Shown here: piece by piece, positions 1 to 11,152 of the stretch
Layout: each line of letters opens with the position of its first letter
Position numbering within the stretch: the first letter of the stretch is position 1
Assembly: GCF_000715075.1 (NCBI RefSeq)
Contig: NC_134093.1
Location: 98,316,826-98,380,825 of the forward strand
Length of the DNA: 64,000 bases
Direction: 5' to 3'
Source: Nicotiana tabacum
Lineage: Eukaryota; Streptophyta; Magnoliopsida; Solanales; Solanaceae
Position numbers and translations under genes: made by a program
Notes under the pieces: model-generated
What the model saw: the letters and a program-made list of their open reading frames with translations, nothing else
What the model was told of the DNA's origin: nothing
The model's database searches: none

Positions 1-1401
1 CGGTGATGCTAAGAATGTCACTATTGGGGATGATGGTGCATTGAGGATGCAAGGCAGGCTATGTGTGCCCAATGTAGATGGGTTGCGTGAGCTGATTCTC
101 TAGGAGGCTCACAGTTTACGATATTCTATTCATCCGGGTGCCACGAAGATGTATCAGGACTTGAGGCAGTATTACTGGTAGATGAGGATAAAGAAGGACA
201 TAGTAGAGTATGTAGCTCGGTGCATAAATTATAAGCAGGTGAAGTATGAGCATCAACGACCAGGTGGGTTGCTTCAGAAGTTTGATATCTCGGAGTGAAA
301 ATGGGACCGGATTACTATGGATTTTGTTTTTGGGCTTCCACGGACTCAGCGAAAGTTTGATGCAGTCTGGGTGATTGTGGACCGGCTGACTAAGTCAGCT
401 CATTTCATTCATGTGATGACCATCTATTCTTCCGAGCAGCTAGCTCGAGTGTAGATCCGCGAGATAGTTAGGCTTCAAGGCGTACCAGTATCTATCATTT
501 CTGACCGAGGTACGTAGTTTACATCACGGTTATGGAAGGCCGTAGCATGAGTTGGGTACTCGAGTGGAGTTGAGCACAATATTTCACCCTCAGTCGGACG
601 GACAATCCGAGCGCACTATTCAAATATTAGAGGATATGCTCCGTGCTTGTGTGATGGAGTTTGGGGGTTCGTTGGATCAGTTCTTGCCTCTAGTGGAGTT
701 TGCTTACAATAACAGTTACCAGTCGAGCATCCAGATGGCACCGTATGAGGCTCTATATGGTAGGCGGTGTAGGTCTCCAGTGGGTTGGCTCGAGCCGGGC
801 GAGGCTAGATTATTGGGTACAGACTTGGTTCAGGATGCTCTGGAGAAGGTTAGGGTGATTCAAGATAGACTACGCATAGCCCAGTCCACACAGAAGAGTT
901 ATGCAGATCGAAAGGTTCGCGATATTGCATTCATGGTTGGAGAGCGGGTCTTGCTCCAGGTGTCACCCATGAAAGGTGTTATGAGGTTCGGAAATAAGGG
1001 CAAGTTGAGCTCGAGGTTTATCGGTCCATTTGAGGTATTGCGACGTGTTGGGGAAGTTGCTTACGAGCTTGACTTGCCTCCCAGTCTAAGCAGGAGTTCA
1101 TCCAATATTCCATGTTTATATGCTCTAAAAGTATCACGGCGATCCATCTCACGTATTGGATTTCAGCTCAGTCCAGTTGGACAAGGATTTATCTTATGTT
1201 GAGGAGCCAATGACGATCTTAGATAGGCAGGTTCAAAAGCTGAGGTCGAGGAATATTACTTCTGTGAAGGTTCAGTGTAGGGGTCAGCCGGTCGAGGATG
1301 CGACTTGGGAGATCGAGCATAATATGCGCAACCGTTATCCTCATCTTTTCACCACTTCAAGCATGTCTCTATGCTCGTTCGAGGACGAACAATTATTTTA
1401 A
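1..1401 (+). pseudogene. Element A pol, integrase and chromodomain-like C-terminus, broken
   Basis: The translated region shows, in order, the end of the RNase H/integrase linker, the integrase zinc-binding region (HPGATKMYQD near 130-165), the catalytic core (MDFVFGLP near 315; SDRGT near 500; SERTIQ near 610), the GPFEVL C-terminal fold and a Tekay/Del-type chromodomain-like tail ending at EDEQLF and a stop at 1399-1401. It is interrupted by in-frame stops near 102, 180, 297, 453, 515 and 548, several of which are TAG where relatives have CAG. A frame change near 1100 separates the core from the tail. The second cysteine of the zinc finger reads Tyr (CINY). The longest intact stretches are 552-1202 and 1156-1401. 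Integrase would insert the element cDNA, and the chromodomain tail is thought to guide it to heterochromatin. The copy is clearly inactive. Confidence 0.9.
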
Positions 1402-1411
1402 GAGGGGGAAG
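1400..1411 (+). other. Element A polypurine tract
   Basis: AAGAGGGGGAAG lies one base before the TGTAACG start of the LTR and just after the pol stop. This is the expected plus-strand primer site for reverse transcription, and the same tract is found at 34259 in element E. Confidence 0.85.
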
Positions 1412-2097
1412 ATGTAACGACCCGGCCGCTCATTTTAAGTGTATTAGCCCCGATCCCCTATTTACTTTTTTTCCATATCTTTTTCTTCTTATGTGACTTG
1501 TTGGGAGGTCTGGTTTTTGATTTCGGAGTGATTTGGGACACTTAATCCCTAAAATAAAAGCTTAGGTCTTAGGATTTTGACCGTAGTTGGAATTATATGA
1601 GACGACTCCGGAATGGAGTTCTATCGGTTCCGTTAGCTCTGTTGGGTGATTTTGGACCTAGGAGCATGGCCGGACTGTGAATTTGAGGTCTGTAGCTAAT
1701 TTAACCTTAAAATGGAGAAAGTTAAATTTTTGGGAAGTTTGACCGAGGGGTTGACTTTTTGAAATCGGGGTCGGATTCAGATTTCGGAAGTTAGAGTAGG
1801 TTTGTAATGTTGAATATAACTTGTGTGCAAATTTTGAGGTCAATCGGACGTGGTTTGGTAGGTTTCGGTTTTGTTTATGGAATTTGAGAGTTTAGAAGTT
1901 CATTAGGCTTGAATCCGGGTGTAATTCGTGTTTTTATTGTTGTTAGATGTGTTTTGAGGGCTCAACTATGTTCGTGTGGTGTTTTATGACTTGTTGGTAT
2001 ATTTTGTTGAGGTCCCATAGGCCTCGGGTGTGTTTCAGATGCTTAATGGATCAAAATTTGGATTTGTGCAATTGCTGAGTTTCAGGTGTTCTGGTGT

Positions 2098-2380
2098 TTC
2101 GCACCTGCGAGTGGGGAACCGCAGGTGCGGACACGCACGTGCATTAGGCCAAGAGCAGAAGCGGGGGTTGAGGAGATTGTCAGGGGTCACAGATGCGAGG
2201 GGATTTCCGCATCTGCCAACCCGCAGATGCGGAGTGTGAGCTGGAGGGGTGAACGCAGAAACAGACCATTATCCGCAGGCGCAGATGCGGACCCAGCCCT
2301 TTAAGTCATTTCCGCACCTGCGAGGGAAATTCCGCAGGTGCGGCGTCGCAGGTGTGACAGTGTGTCCGCAGATGCGGAAG
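2098..2380 (+). repeat. GC-rich CGCAGGTGCGG array in element A U3
   Basis: Irregular repeats of GCACCTGCG / CGCAGATGCGG in both orientations make a CpG-dense island in an AT-rich LTR. Its place in the LTR matches the arrays just upstream of the TATA box in element E, so it probably lies at the end of U3. Confidence 0.75.
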
Positions 2381-3354
2381 AATTGGGCAGAAAATAGGAT
2401 TTCGAGGGTTTGATTTCCTTTTCGATTTTGGGACTTTGAGAGCTCGGTGTGAGGTGATATTTCGAGGTTTCTTCAAGAAAATTGTTAGGGTAAGTGATTC
2501 TAACTCGGAGTGGACTATATTTCATGAATCTATTGCTATTTTCATCATCTAATTAGGGATTTAAGTCGAAAATGTGGGGAAAAATGGTAGAAACTTCATA
2601 GGCTAAAATTTCGAGTGTTAGAAGGTGATTTGAGGTTGGATTCGAGTAATTCTTGTATGGTTAGACTCGTGAGTGGATAAGTGTTCATATTTTGTGACTT
2701 TTATCGGATTTCGAGACGTGGGCCCGAGGTCGGTTTGAGCCTATTTCGGATTTTGGCTTATAATTTCGTATTTTTCTTGTGAAATTGATTCTTTTAGCCT
2801 ATATTAATTATATCGTACTGCTTGTGGCTAGATTCGAGGGGCAAAGGCATTTCAGAGTAGGATTTTGCGTGGTTTGAGGTAAGTAACAATTTTAAATCTG
2901 GTCCTGAGGGTATGAAACCCCGAATTATTGGATTATGTGAGTATTTTGGAGGTGACGCACATGCTAGGTGACGGGCGTGTGGGCGTGCACCGTAGGGGGA
3001 TTGTGACTTGGTCCGTCCCATGAGATTGTAAAGTCGAATAGCCTATTGTTAATTACCTGTTCTCTCTGTGTTATAGAAATTTGACTGCAAATCATGTTAG
3101 AAATCATACTTAGGCTATGTGATGGTACTGTTGGGACCTGCAGAGGTCGCGTACTTGTTAAAGTATTTGCTAATTATTGTCTTGTACTCATTCATGGTTT
3201 TACTTGCGTATTATATCTCAGTCTCTTCTTGATTCTTGTTGATACACTATGTTATTTTTGTTTGGGATGATTTTCATGATTTCTGAGAGCCCGAGAGACT
3301 AGAAAGGTTAGTGACTGAGTTAGGGCCTGAGTGCCGAGCTGTGAGCTATATGTA

Positions 3355-3438
3355 TGTATATGGATCGGGTTGCACGCTTCAACGAGCCTTAGGGATGTAT
3401 ATATGGATCGGGTTGCACGCCGCAACGAGCCTCAGGGT

Positions 3439-3499
<61 letters not shown>

Positions 3500-3570
3500 A
3501 TCGGGTTGCACGCCGTAACGAGCCTTATGGCTATTTATATGGGATCGGGATGCACGCTGCAGCGATATAG
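3355..3570 (+). repeat. Tandem GGATCGGGTTGCACGCC units with (TA)n
   Basis: Four units carry GGATCGGG(T/A)TGCACGC followed by imperfect CAACGAGCC, at 3361, 3405, 3497 and 3543. A TA microsatellite of about 57 bases (3441-3497) lies between the second and third. GTTGC-ACGCC-GCAAC at 3412-3426 is a perfect 5-bp-stem hairpin. Apparent Tyr-Ile-rich ORFs here are only the microsatellite. Confidence 0.9.
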
Positions 3571-3575
3571 CGCTT

Positions 3576-3590
3576 GGGCTGAAGGAGCCC
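3576..3590 (+). other. Conserved LTR hairpin GGGCT-GAAGG-AGCCC
   Basis: A perfect inverted repeat with 5-bp stem and 5-base loop follows TATAGCGCTT and precedes CTCCAGAGTCTG. The same element occurs in both LTRs of E (28083; 36359 with one loop change) and of C (14468; 40567, antisense). It may be an RNA structure in R/U5, with unknown role. Confidence 0.6.
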
Positions 3591-4344
3591 CTCCAGAGTC
3601 TGCACACTCCCAGTGAGCGCGGGTATCTATTGTGTGTGAGTACTAAGGGTTGAGAGCCGAGTGATTGAGCTGTTGTGACGAGTTGAGTGTCTGTTGCCCT
3701 GAGAGCCTGTACTTGTTTTTCATTTGTTGATGCACTTAGTTGTTATCTGTCATTGTTGTGAAATTTCTGAAAGATTCTATACCCGGATTACCTACATTGT
3801 AACTGTGTAAACTGATTTGACTTGAACTGTCGGAGTTGAAAGCATGTCTACTCTTTGCTGACATTATTGAAAATAAACTATATTTGTATAGCTCGTCACT
3901 ACCTTCTCAGTTCCTTATTTATTTCTGTTACTTGCTGAGTTGGTTGTACTCATGCTACACTCTGTACTTCATGTGCAAATCCAGGTGTGTTTGATCACGG
4001 AGGTCGTTGAGTTCGTGCGCGATCGAGTACCAGAGACTATGAGGTAGCTGCCGGCGTTTGCAGATTTTGTCTCTCATTCTATGTTTTCTTTCTTTTATGT
4101 ATTGATACTTAAACATTGTTTGTATTAGACTGGATATCTAGATGCTCATGACTTAGTGACACCCCGATGTCGGACTATTTTTCTGCACTTATGATTTGGG
4201 TTTTACCCCATTTTTATGAAAGACTCCGGTTATTTTAAATATATTAATTCATTTCTGTTAAATGTTGAAAGTGTTTTGGAGATGTCGGCTTGTCTAGTAT
4301 CACGATAGGCATCATCACAATGGGTTAGGTTTTAGGTCGTGACA

Positions 4345-6809
4345 TCATCAATGAACCTATCAGATCCTGCACATTTAGTGCAGAAGTGTAGCATGAGTAC
4401 GTAAATCAACGCGTACCCAGTAAGTATTTAGCCTAACCTCGGAGAGGTAGTGACAAGAGGTCGACATCGACACTTACTAAAGGTCCAATAAAGCAATATA
4501 ATAAAACTTAAGCAGATATACAACGTTCGGCAATAATAAGATAAATCTGTAAGATTCATAATCTTCCAATTATTTCCTTTTAAAGTATAAATATCTCGAT
4601 CTTGTATCCTGCCTTAACAACTCAGAAATTATCAAGTGCCAATATCAAATAAATAAGGAACACCGTAGAATATGTCGGCCATCAGTAGGAAGATTAACTC
4701 GTGAACATTCGGACTACTAGCGATATAACGTACGATTATGCCGAGGTCGTTCGGCCCGATCCAGAATAATGTGTACTCTGCCGAGGGGCGAGCGGCATGA
4801 ACCATAGATGCATCTGTATACTGCCGAGGCGTTCGACCCGCTCCACAAGAAAAGAAAGTAAGTTTACCAAAGTACGAGACACGTATTTACAATACATCAC
4901 AGGAGCATAAAACGAATATAATCTTTACCATTTATCAATTAACTTGCCCAAATTCAAAGTGTCAAGGCTTGGCCTATTATACATACATTTATTTCTAATT
5001 CAAATTCAATTACAACTTTAATTAGTTAAGCATGCAGAATGTGTTCAGATAATTTAAATATCGTAGGATAAGGTCCTAAGTCTACCCAGACATATCATGC
5101 TTTAGTTACGTATGGACTCTCGTCACCTCGTGCGTACGTAGCACCCACAACTAGTTGCACATAACAATAATTATCACCTAGGGGGTATTTTTCCCTTCAC
5201 AGAGTTAGACAGGAGACTTACCTTACTCCGAAGTTCCATAATTGGCTGGCCTCTCTAACGCCTCAAACCAATGCCCGTCGATCCAAAACTATGCAAACAA
5301 GGTGCAAACCAATCAAAATATACTCTAATACCCATAATTAATCAATTTATATTATTTCCCAACTCCTATCGAAAGGTCTATAAAATTAACCCTCGGGCCC
5401 ACGTGCCCGGATTCCGAAAATGTTCGAAGATAAACCTTACCCATAACACCACGAACTCAAATATATAATTTATTCTCAATTCCATGTCCAATTTCGTGGT
5501 CAAAATCCAAAATGCTAAATTCTAGGTTTTCTACCAAAATCCCAAATTTTTGCTAATTGCCATGTTTAAATCCCTATACAAACCATGCATTTAACTTATA
5601 ATAGATAGGAATAACTTACCTTGTGTTGCTTGATGACAATCTCCCCTTGAAGCTCTCCAAAATCTCCCCAACCAAGTGAGAAAATGAGGGAAAGTGAGCA
5701 AAACCCCGATTTAAAACAATCTGCCCAGCCGACTCTTCGCACTTGCGGAACACCAGCTGCACCTGCGCCTCCGTACCTGCAGAATTTCCATCGTAGGTGT
5801 GATTCAAACTTAGTCCAGGCACGTCCGCATCTGCGGACCCAAATGCGCATATCGGCTTCCGCTTCTACGACCAAGGGGCGCTTCTACTCACGTGCTCCTG
5901 CGGACCATGTCTATTTCTGTGATCAACAGGCCTCCCAGGCCTTTTCATTTCTGCGGTCTTCGCGTCGCACCTGCAACCACATGCCACCTTCTCCAGGTCC
6001 ACTTCTGCATCCAAATGCTAGCTTCTGGGAGCTTGCACCTGCGGTCAATCTTGCGCAGGTGTGATTACATCAGAGCTGGTGCACTTCAGCCAAACCACCT
6101 GAGGCAGGCCCCCGGGACCTCGACCAAATATACCAACCAGTCCTAAAATATCATACGAACTTAGTCGAGCCTTTAAATCACATCAAACAATGCTAAAAAT
6201 ATGAATCGCACATCGATTCAAGCGTAATGAACCTGAAAACTTCATACTTCTACATCTGATGCCGAAACCTATCAAATCAAGTCCAATTGACCTCAAATTT
6301 TTCACACGAGTCATAATTGACATTACAAACCTATTCCAACTTCCGGAATCGGAATCCGACCTTGTTATCAAAAAGTCCACTCCTGATCAAACTTCCCGAA
6401 AATTATCCAATTTTCAACTTTCACCAATTGATGACGGAATGACCTACGAACCTCCAAATCAACATCCGTACACGCCCCTAAGACCAGAATCACCATACGG
6501 AACTATTCCCGGGCTCAGAATCCCAAAATTGACGTCGATAACATAAAAATCCACTCCAACCCCAAACTTAGGAAATTCTTAAACCTTCAAATCCTGATTC
6601 CGAGATTGTTTACTCAATAGTCACACCTTAGTCAATTCTTCCAACTTGAAGCTTCCGAAATTAGATTTTTCTTTCTAAATCTACTCCAAACTTCTCGAAA
6701 TTCCATTCCGACCACACGTACAAGTCAAAACACTTGAAGTGAAGCTACTCAAGGCCTCAAACCGCTGAACGACGAGCTAGAGCTCAAAATGACCGGTCGG
6801 GTCGTTACA
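4345..6809 (-). repeat. Element B 3' LTR (partial)
   Basis: It matches 11544-13777 base for base over long stretches (for example 4480-4700 against 11680-11900). On the minus strand it starts TGTAACGACCCGACC at 6809. It includes a GC-rich CACCTGCG array (about 5725-6065) and two ACTTACCT (antisense AGGTAAGT) donor-like sites near 5216 and 5614. Confidence 0.88.
5725..6065 (-). repeat. GC-rich GCACCTGCGG array in B 3' LTR
   Basis: Irregular repeats of GCACCTGCGG and CGCTTCTGCG. The same array in the other LTR copy lies at about 12885-13235. A TTTTAAAT TATA-like stretch lies immediately downstream on the minus strand (near 5692), which marks the probable core promoter. Confidence 0.7.
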
Positions 6810-6810
6810 T

Positions 6811-6823
6811 TCTCCCTCACTTA
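6811..6823 (-). other. Element B polypurine tract
   Basis: On the minus strand it reads TAAGTGAGGGAGA, one base before the LTR start. It is preceded by the remnant CGAGGACGAACGT, also seen at the end of pol in coding relatives. Confidence 0.75.
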
Positions 6824-9800
6824 AACATACGTTCGTCCTCGAACGCGCCAAGAACTGCTCCGGATTTGTCCAAAATTACTGTTTAACACCTTGTGTACCT
6901 ATCCGTGCCATCACAACCCAGTTAGGCATCTCAGCTCGAGCTGGACTGAAGGTCCTCCCTTTTATTTAGTGAATAGGCCTTGGAACCAAATTCCAACCTC
7001 CGAATTGCTTTACAAGACCCGATTCTAACATACGAACACCGTATCAATCTCCACATACTGGATCCACACATGATCATGCACCCATGCTGATATCACACAA
7101 CGCACCGCATAACTCATTTGCCCAAGGAAATATCCTCAGACTACAATAGCTGAAGTTTTACGAATCCGATGCCCGCAATACACCCCTAACACATATAAGC
7201 CCTGTTCCAATTCTAGTGGTACTGCCACGATGAAAGAGATGCGTAGGAACTCATAACCACCTGCTGAATCAACAAATCATGGGGTCTTTCCTCCTAAAAA
7301 GGACCATTACCTCATTCTGACTGACTAACTAACGATATTTGTTCTTTGATATACCTTATATAAATCTGATTGCAGTGATTTAGGGTCTAATAGTCTCGTC
7401 TCACCCAGTATAAGCTACACAGGCAATAAGCCACCTCAAACACTAAGAAAGATCTCGTACGACGCCAACAATACGTCAACAGGCTACAAACTCGAATGCG
7501 ATACATAAGGAAAAGCGAACTCTGGGATAGAACTTCCTAGCCCGAGTAATGAATACAACGATCGAACAAACGCTATGAACTCTCCTCAGTGAATGAGAAA
7601 CAAAATAAATAGAAACAAATATATGGAATTTTACTCAACATCTCACTGTTGTGGCGTGTAATCCAATCCAACATGACACTGTTGGGTGTGCAACCCGATC
7701 CAAACAATATATACCCGTGGCGGCGTGCCACCCGATCCGCACATAACAATTAAGAAGAAAATATACATCAAGCCGTGACGTTTGCCCTTACAAACATACC
7801 CGAATATCGACCACACGCACATCGAGTGCATAATACAACTTCCTGGGGAGACGGATAGTGCCATACGCTACAAACCCAAGCACACCTAAGGTGCGATAAA
7901 TGACCTACATCTCGAGGGCCATCCCGCTCATATAATACCACCAGCTACACGGGGCCTCAACACATTTGCGGATAATCAAGCCATTTCACAACCTACATGG
8001 CACTGTAAAGTATTATATGGAATACTGACGACAGGAATAATATCCAATGTCCGCAGACTCTTCCATAAGCAATACTATGTTGAACGAACACATCCGGCCT
8101 GATGTAGAGCACACATTCACATTAGACCCACCAACGGACCTCAAGCCGATTTTGATCCTACTTTACTGGGCTAATAACCTTTCAAGGGTCCACAATAGCC
8201 TTTTTCTATGACACACAAGAACAATCGCCAAATTCGGCACTAACTTGTATAGTCCACAACACAAGGAATAGAATGCCTCTCAAGTATAAAACTCTCGCAT
8301 TTGCGATATTACCAAAATCACCATACTTGCTTTCAATCTTTAACAATCAAGTGACTAACTTGTCACACTTATACAATTCTCCCCGTGGGGGTATTCCCCC
8401 ATGACCTTCCGCACCGGGTAGCAAAGTTTGCACATCCGTACCACCAACCGTACTAATCTATAAAGTAGTTCAAGAACCCTCAAATCAATACGCAAAGACT
8501 CTTACACAGAACGTCGTTCTCCAATAACACTAGAGAAAAGGCCAGCTTACTCTGAACACCTGAATTCACCCCTGTTCATTCGAGCTCGTGACATTCTTGT
8601 CAACACCGAACCGTGACCTTGATCCTCAACTTTTAATTTCCCATGCAGCTCACTGCACCTATCATGCCGCTACGCGAGAATACCAGAATTCATCATAACT
8701 CCTGAGCTACTAGTAGAATGAACACTTCATTAGATAGAAAACCTTTCACTTAGCTCATTTCAGAGAAACCAATGCAACACGCAACTGAATTCCTAAACCG
8801 TATAAAATACAAACCTCAAGAAGTGATTTAAATCGCCATAACTCTCCCAGAAATCCATTTACGCCAGTAGGCCATTCGAATCTAATACTTCCTAAATCAA
8901 CCAGATTATGGTGGCTGTCAAGCCCGCACGTACCATCTCAAATCACATGTTATAACTTCACGCACCGAATGCACTGATCATTGACAAAATCATGCTGATT
9001 CAACCATTACTGACTGATCCAACTTCTTTACATTTACTCTTGACCTGTCTTAGAAATGATAATAGCTCATTCTACAATATAACGAACTCAATTCGCACTT
9101 ATCCCGAGCGACCCGAATCGCGAGACCACATCGTCTCAATACCCATGAATCATCTCATACCTTCCTCACACGCATAATGGCATCTCTAACTGGTATACCC
9201 ATTCTACAAGACCTCCTGCAAATCCAAAGCTATTTCTTCCTTTCCTCCAATACTGCACTTCATACCCGATGATAACATATAATACCCCCTCAAAGAAGCA
9301 ACCGGCTGAATTCTTTTCCTTGCACCTTACATCCACAAGAAGCATAAACTCTGTGTATTCCTAAAACCTGCACCTGAATCGGTAAGACGAAGTTTAGCAC
9401 ACATTCATCAAGTTCCTTGCTCGAATTATTCCTGATGTTTTCTTTTCTTAGTTATAATTAGTTCACTAATGCACCGATAGCTAGAAACCGCAAAAGCAGA
9501 CGACCATACGATCCAACCGTAGACGGTGGGGCTCCTCCACTTAGCTTTAAGCTACCATCACATAATGTAGGGCCCGAAATGATTCCCCCTTCTTAATTAC
9601 CATGATCTCGCATAGTTAAACTGCCAAATTCTCAAAATCCTTTTGTTAAGCTTTCCATGAACATTTTGAACCATTAACCACAATCATATATCCGACCTCT
9701 TACCGGGTAGTAAGTAAAATTCTTCGTAGAAGCTTCATCATCATCACACAACTGTTATCCTGCTCACAGGAGATAACCCATATGTGAATTTCCATGCCGA

Positions 9801-11137
9801 CATCTTCCAACGACGCTGCACTGGGTGCAACCACCATGCATTCAGTAAACCTCCTGAGCCCATGCTCGTCCACCAGCTGTACAAGTCCGTTCATTCCCTT
9901 TTGACATCAACTGAGAGTTCAACAATATCATCCAAACTCAAGTCATATTGTATCTGAAATGATAATCAAATCTTCACCCCCTCTTCATTTCAAGCAAACT
10001 CCTTTATTCCATATTCAATCTTTCTCCGTACAGTAACTATCATTCCCAAATAAAATACGTAGACCAAATCGCCTTCCATCATTGTTCCCAAACCGTTCTA
10101 CACTTTCTCAAGGTACATGGCTATCCTACCACATAATCCATAGTCTATTCTACCTCTCCCATTTCGGTCAAACCATCTCCTTTAAGGAACTTCTTGACTT
10201 TTTCTTCTCATACTTGACTTGATAGTAATTCAACCACCGTAAGACACCTCCCACATGTTCTTCCTTATTCTTCGTTACCCAAATGTTGCATCAAATCAAA
10301 ATCCATCTCTGTAGCACATGAGCTAATAAATTGCTACCAACTCTAAGCCTCCTGGAAGATCATCTTCCTCGAGCCATCACATTAGAAATACCAACTCGAT
10401 CCTGAACCGCTGCACACCGCTATTTCTGACAACTGCACCTCAGACACCTTTTCACAACACCCTGCCTCGAAGGCAAAATCAAAGAAGACCATAACATCGG
10501 CGAACCATAATGCATTCAAACAAGGACGACGATACCACATCATGATGAAAATTCCTCCACGCTCGAAATTACCAAGTCTCGTTACCCCTTCAACCAAAAA
10601 CTTGAACATCCACAGTCCAATTGCCTTTCCTATGTTGGAATTAAATGATGAACCTCTAAATCATGCACTGAGAAATCCCCCTTTCGAGACATTCACTGCC
10701 TCAACACATAACCGAGCACCCTACCATTACACCAACACTTTGCAATAACAACGCATGAACATCATCGCAATCCGTGCATAGTCTCAAAACCATAGAAAAT
10801 TCAAATACTGAGCTGGAACAAAAGAACATCATTCCGCTAGGCGATGATAATAGCCTGCCCGAACACGCAGGGAAAAGCATCCTGCACCACACCTGCAGTA
10901 CCAATACAACTCATCAATGCCTAGTTGACAACAAGCACTTCACGTCGCGTAAGATTGAGTAGGAAGAAAATAAAGGCACAAGCCTTAATGAAATCAAACC
11001 GCACGATGAGGAAATCAAGAAGGGAAGTGCTCCTAACAGCCTTGTAGCCTCTCGAAGATAAGTACATAGGTCTCCGTGCCGATTCGCAAGACTCTACTAG
11101 ACTTGCTCATGACTCGTGAGACCTAAGTGAACCTAAC
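6824..11137 (-). other. Element B internal domain, non-coding
   Basis: This is 4.3 kb of AT-rich sequence with no reading frame over about 75 codons. No integrase, RT or protease motif is visible in any frame. It aligns throughout with the internal domain of element F (44400-48870) at the DNA level, but frames are not conserved between the two, so selection on a protein is unlikely. It contains repeats of the GTTGC...GCAAC hairpin motif near 7650-7740. Confidence 0.75.
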
Positions 11138-11149
11138 ACTCTGATACCA
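11138..11149 (-). other. Element B primer binding site (tRNA-iMet type)
   Basis: The minus strand reads TGGTATCAGAGT, three bases inside the LTR end. This fits priming by initiator methionine tRNA, as in Tekay/Del elements, and confirms the minus orientation. Confidence 0.85.
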
Positions 11150-11152
11150 TGC

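Larger units (their letters stand above)
1..4344 (+). mobile_element. Element A: Ty3/gypsy (Tekay/Del-like), right part only
   Basis: The last 1.4 kb of a pol gene is followed by a polypurine tract and a 2.9-kb LTR that begins TGTAACGACC and ends GTGACA. The left part lies outside the window. Directly after the LTR end the sequence continues with TCATCAATGAAC, which is found uninterrupted at 11544 in the other LTR of element B. A is therefore inserted inside B's 3' LTR and is younger than B. Confidence 0.88.
1413..4344 (+). repeat. Element A 3' LTR
   Basis: A 2932-bp LTR beginning TGTAACGACCCGG and ending TCGTGACA. It shares with the LTRs of B, E and H the block around 1838-1870 (GGTCAATCGGACGTGGTTTG), the GC-rich array near 2100-2380, the splice-donor-like GAGGTAAGT at 2876, and the hairpin at 3576. 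It has no coding content. Short ORFs within it are chance or repeat-encoded. Confidence 0.88.

Noticed and set aside
3311..3616. Overlapping ORFs with long Tyr-Ile repeats on both strands
   Set aside because: They are translations of the (TA)n microsatellite and of the tandem LTR repeat, not genes.
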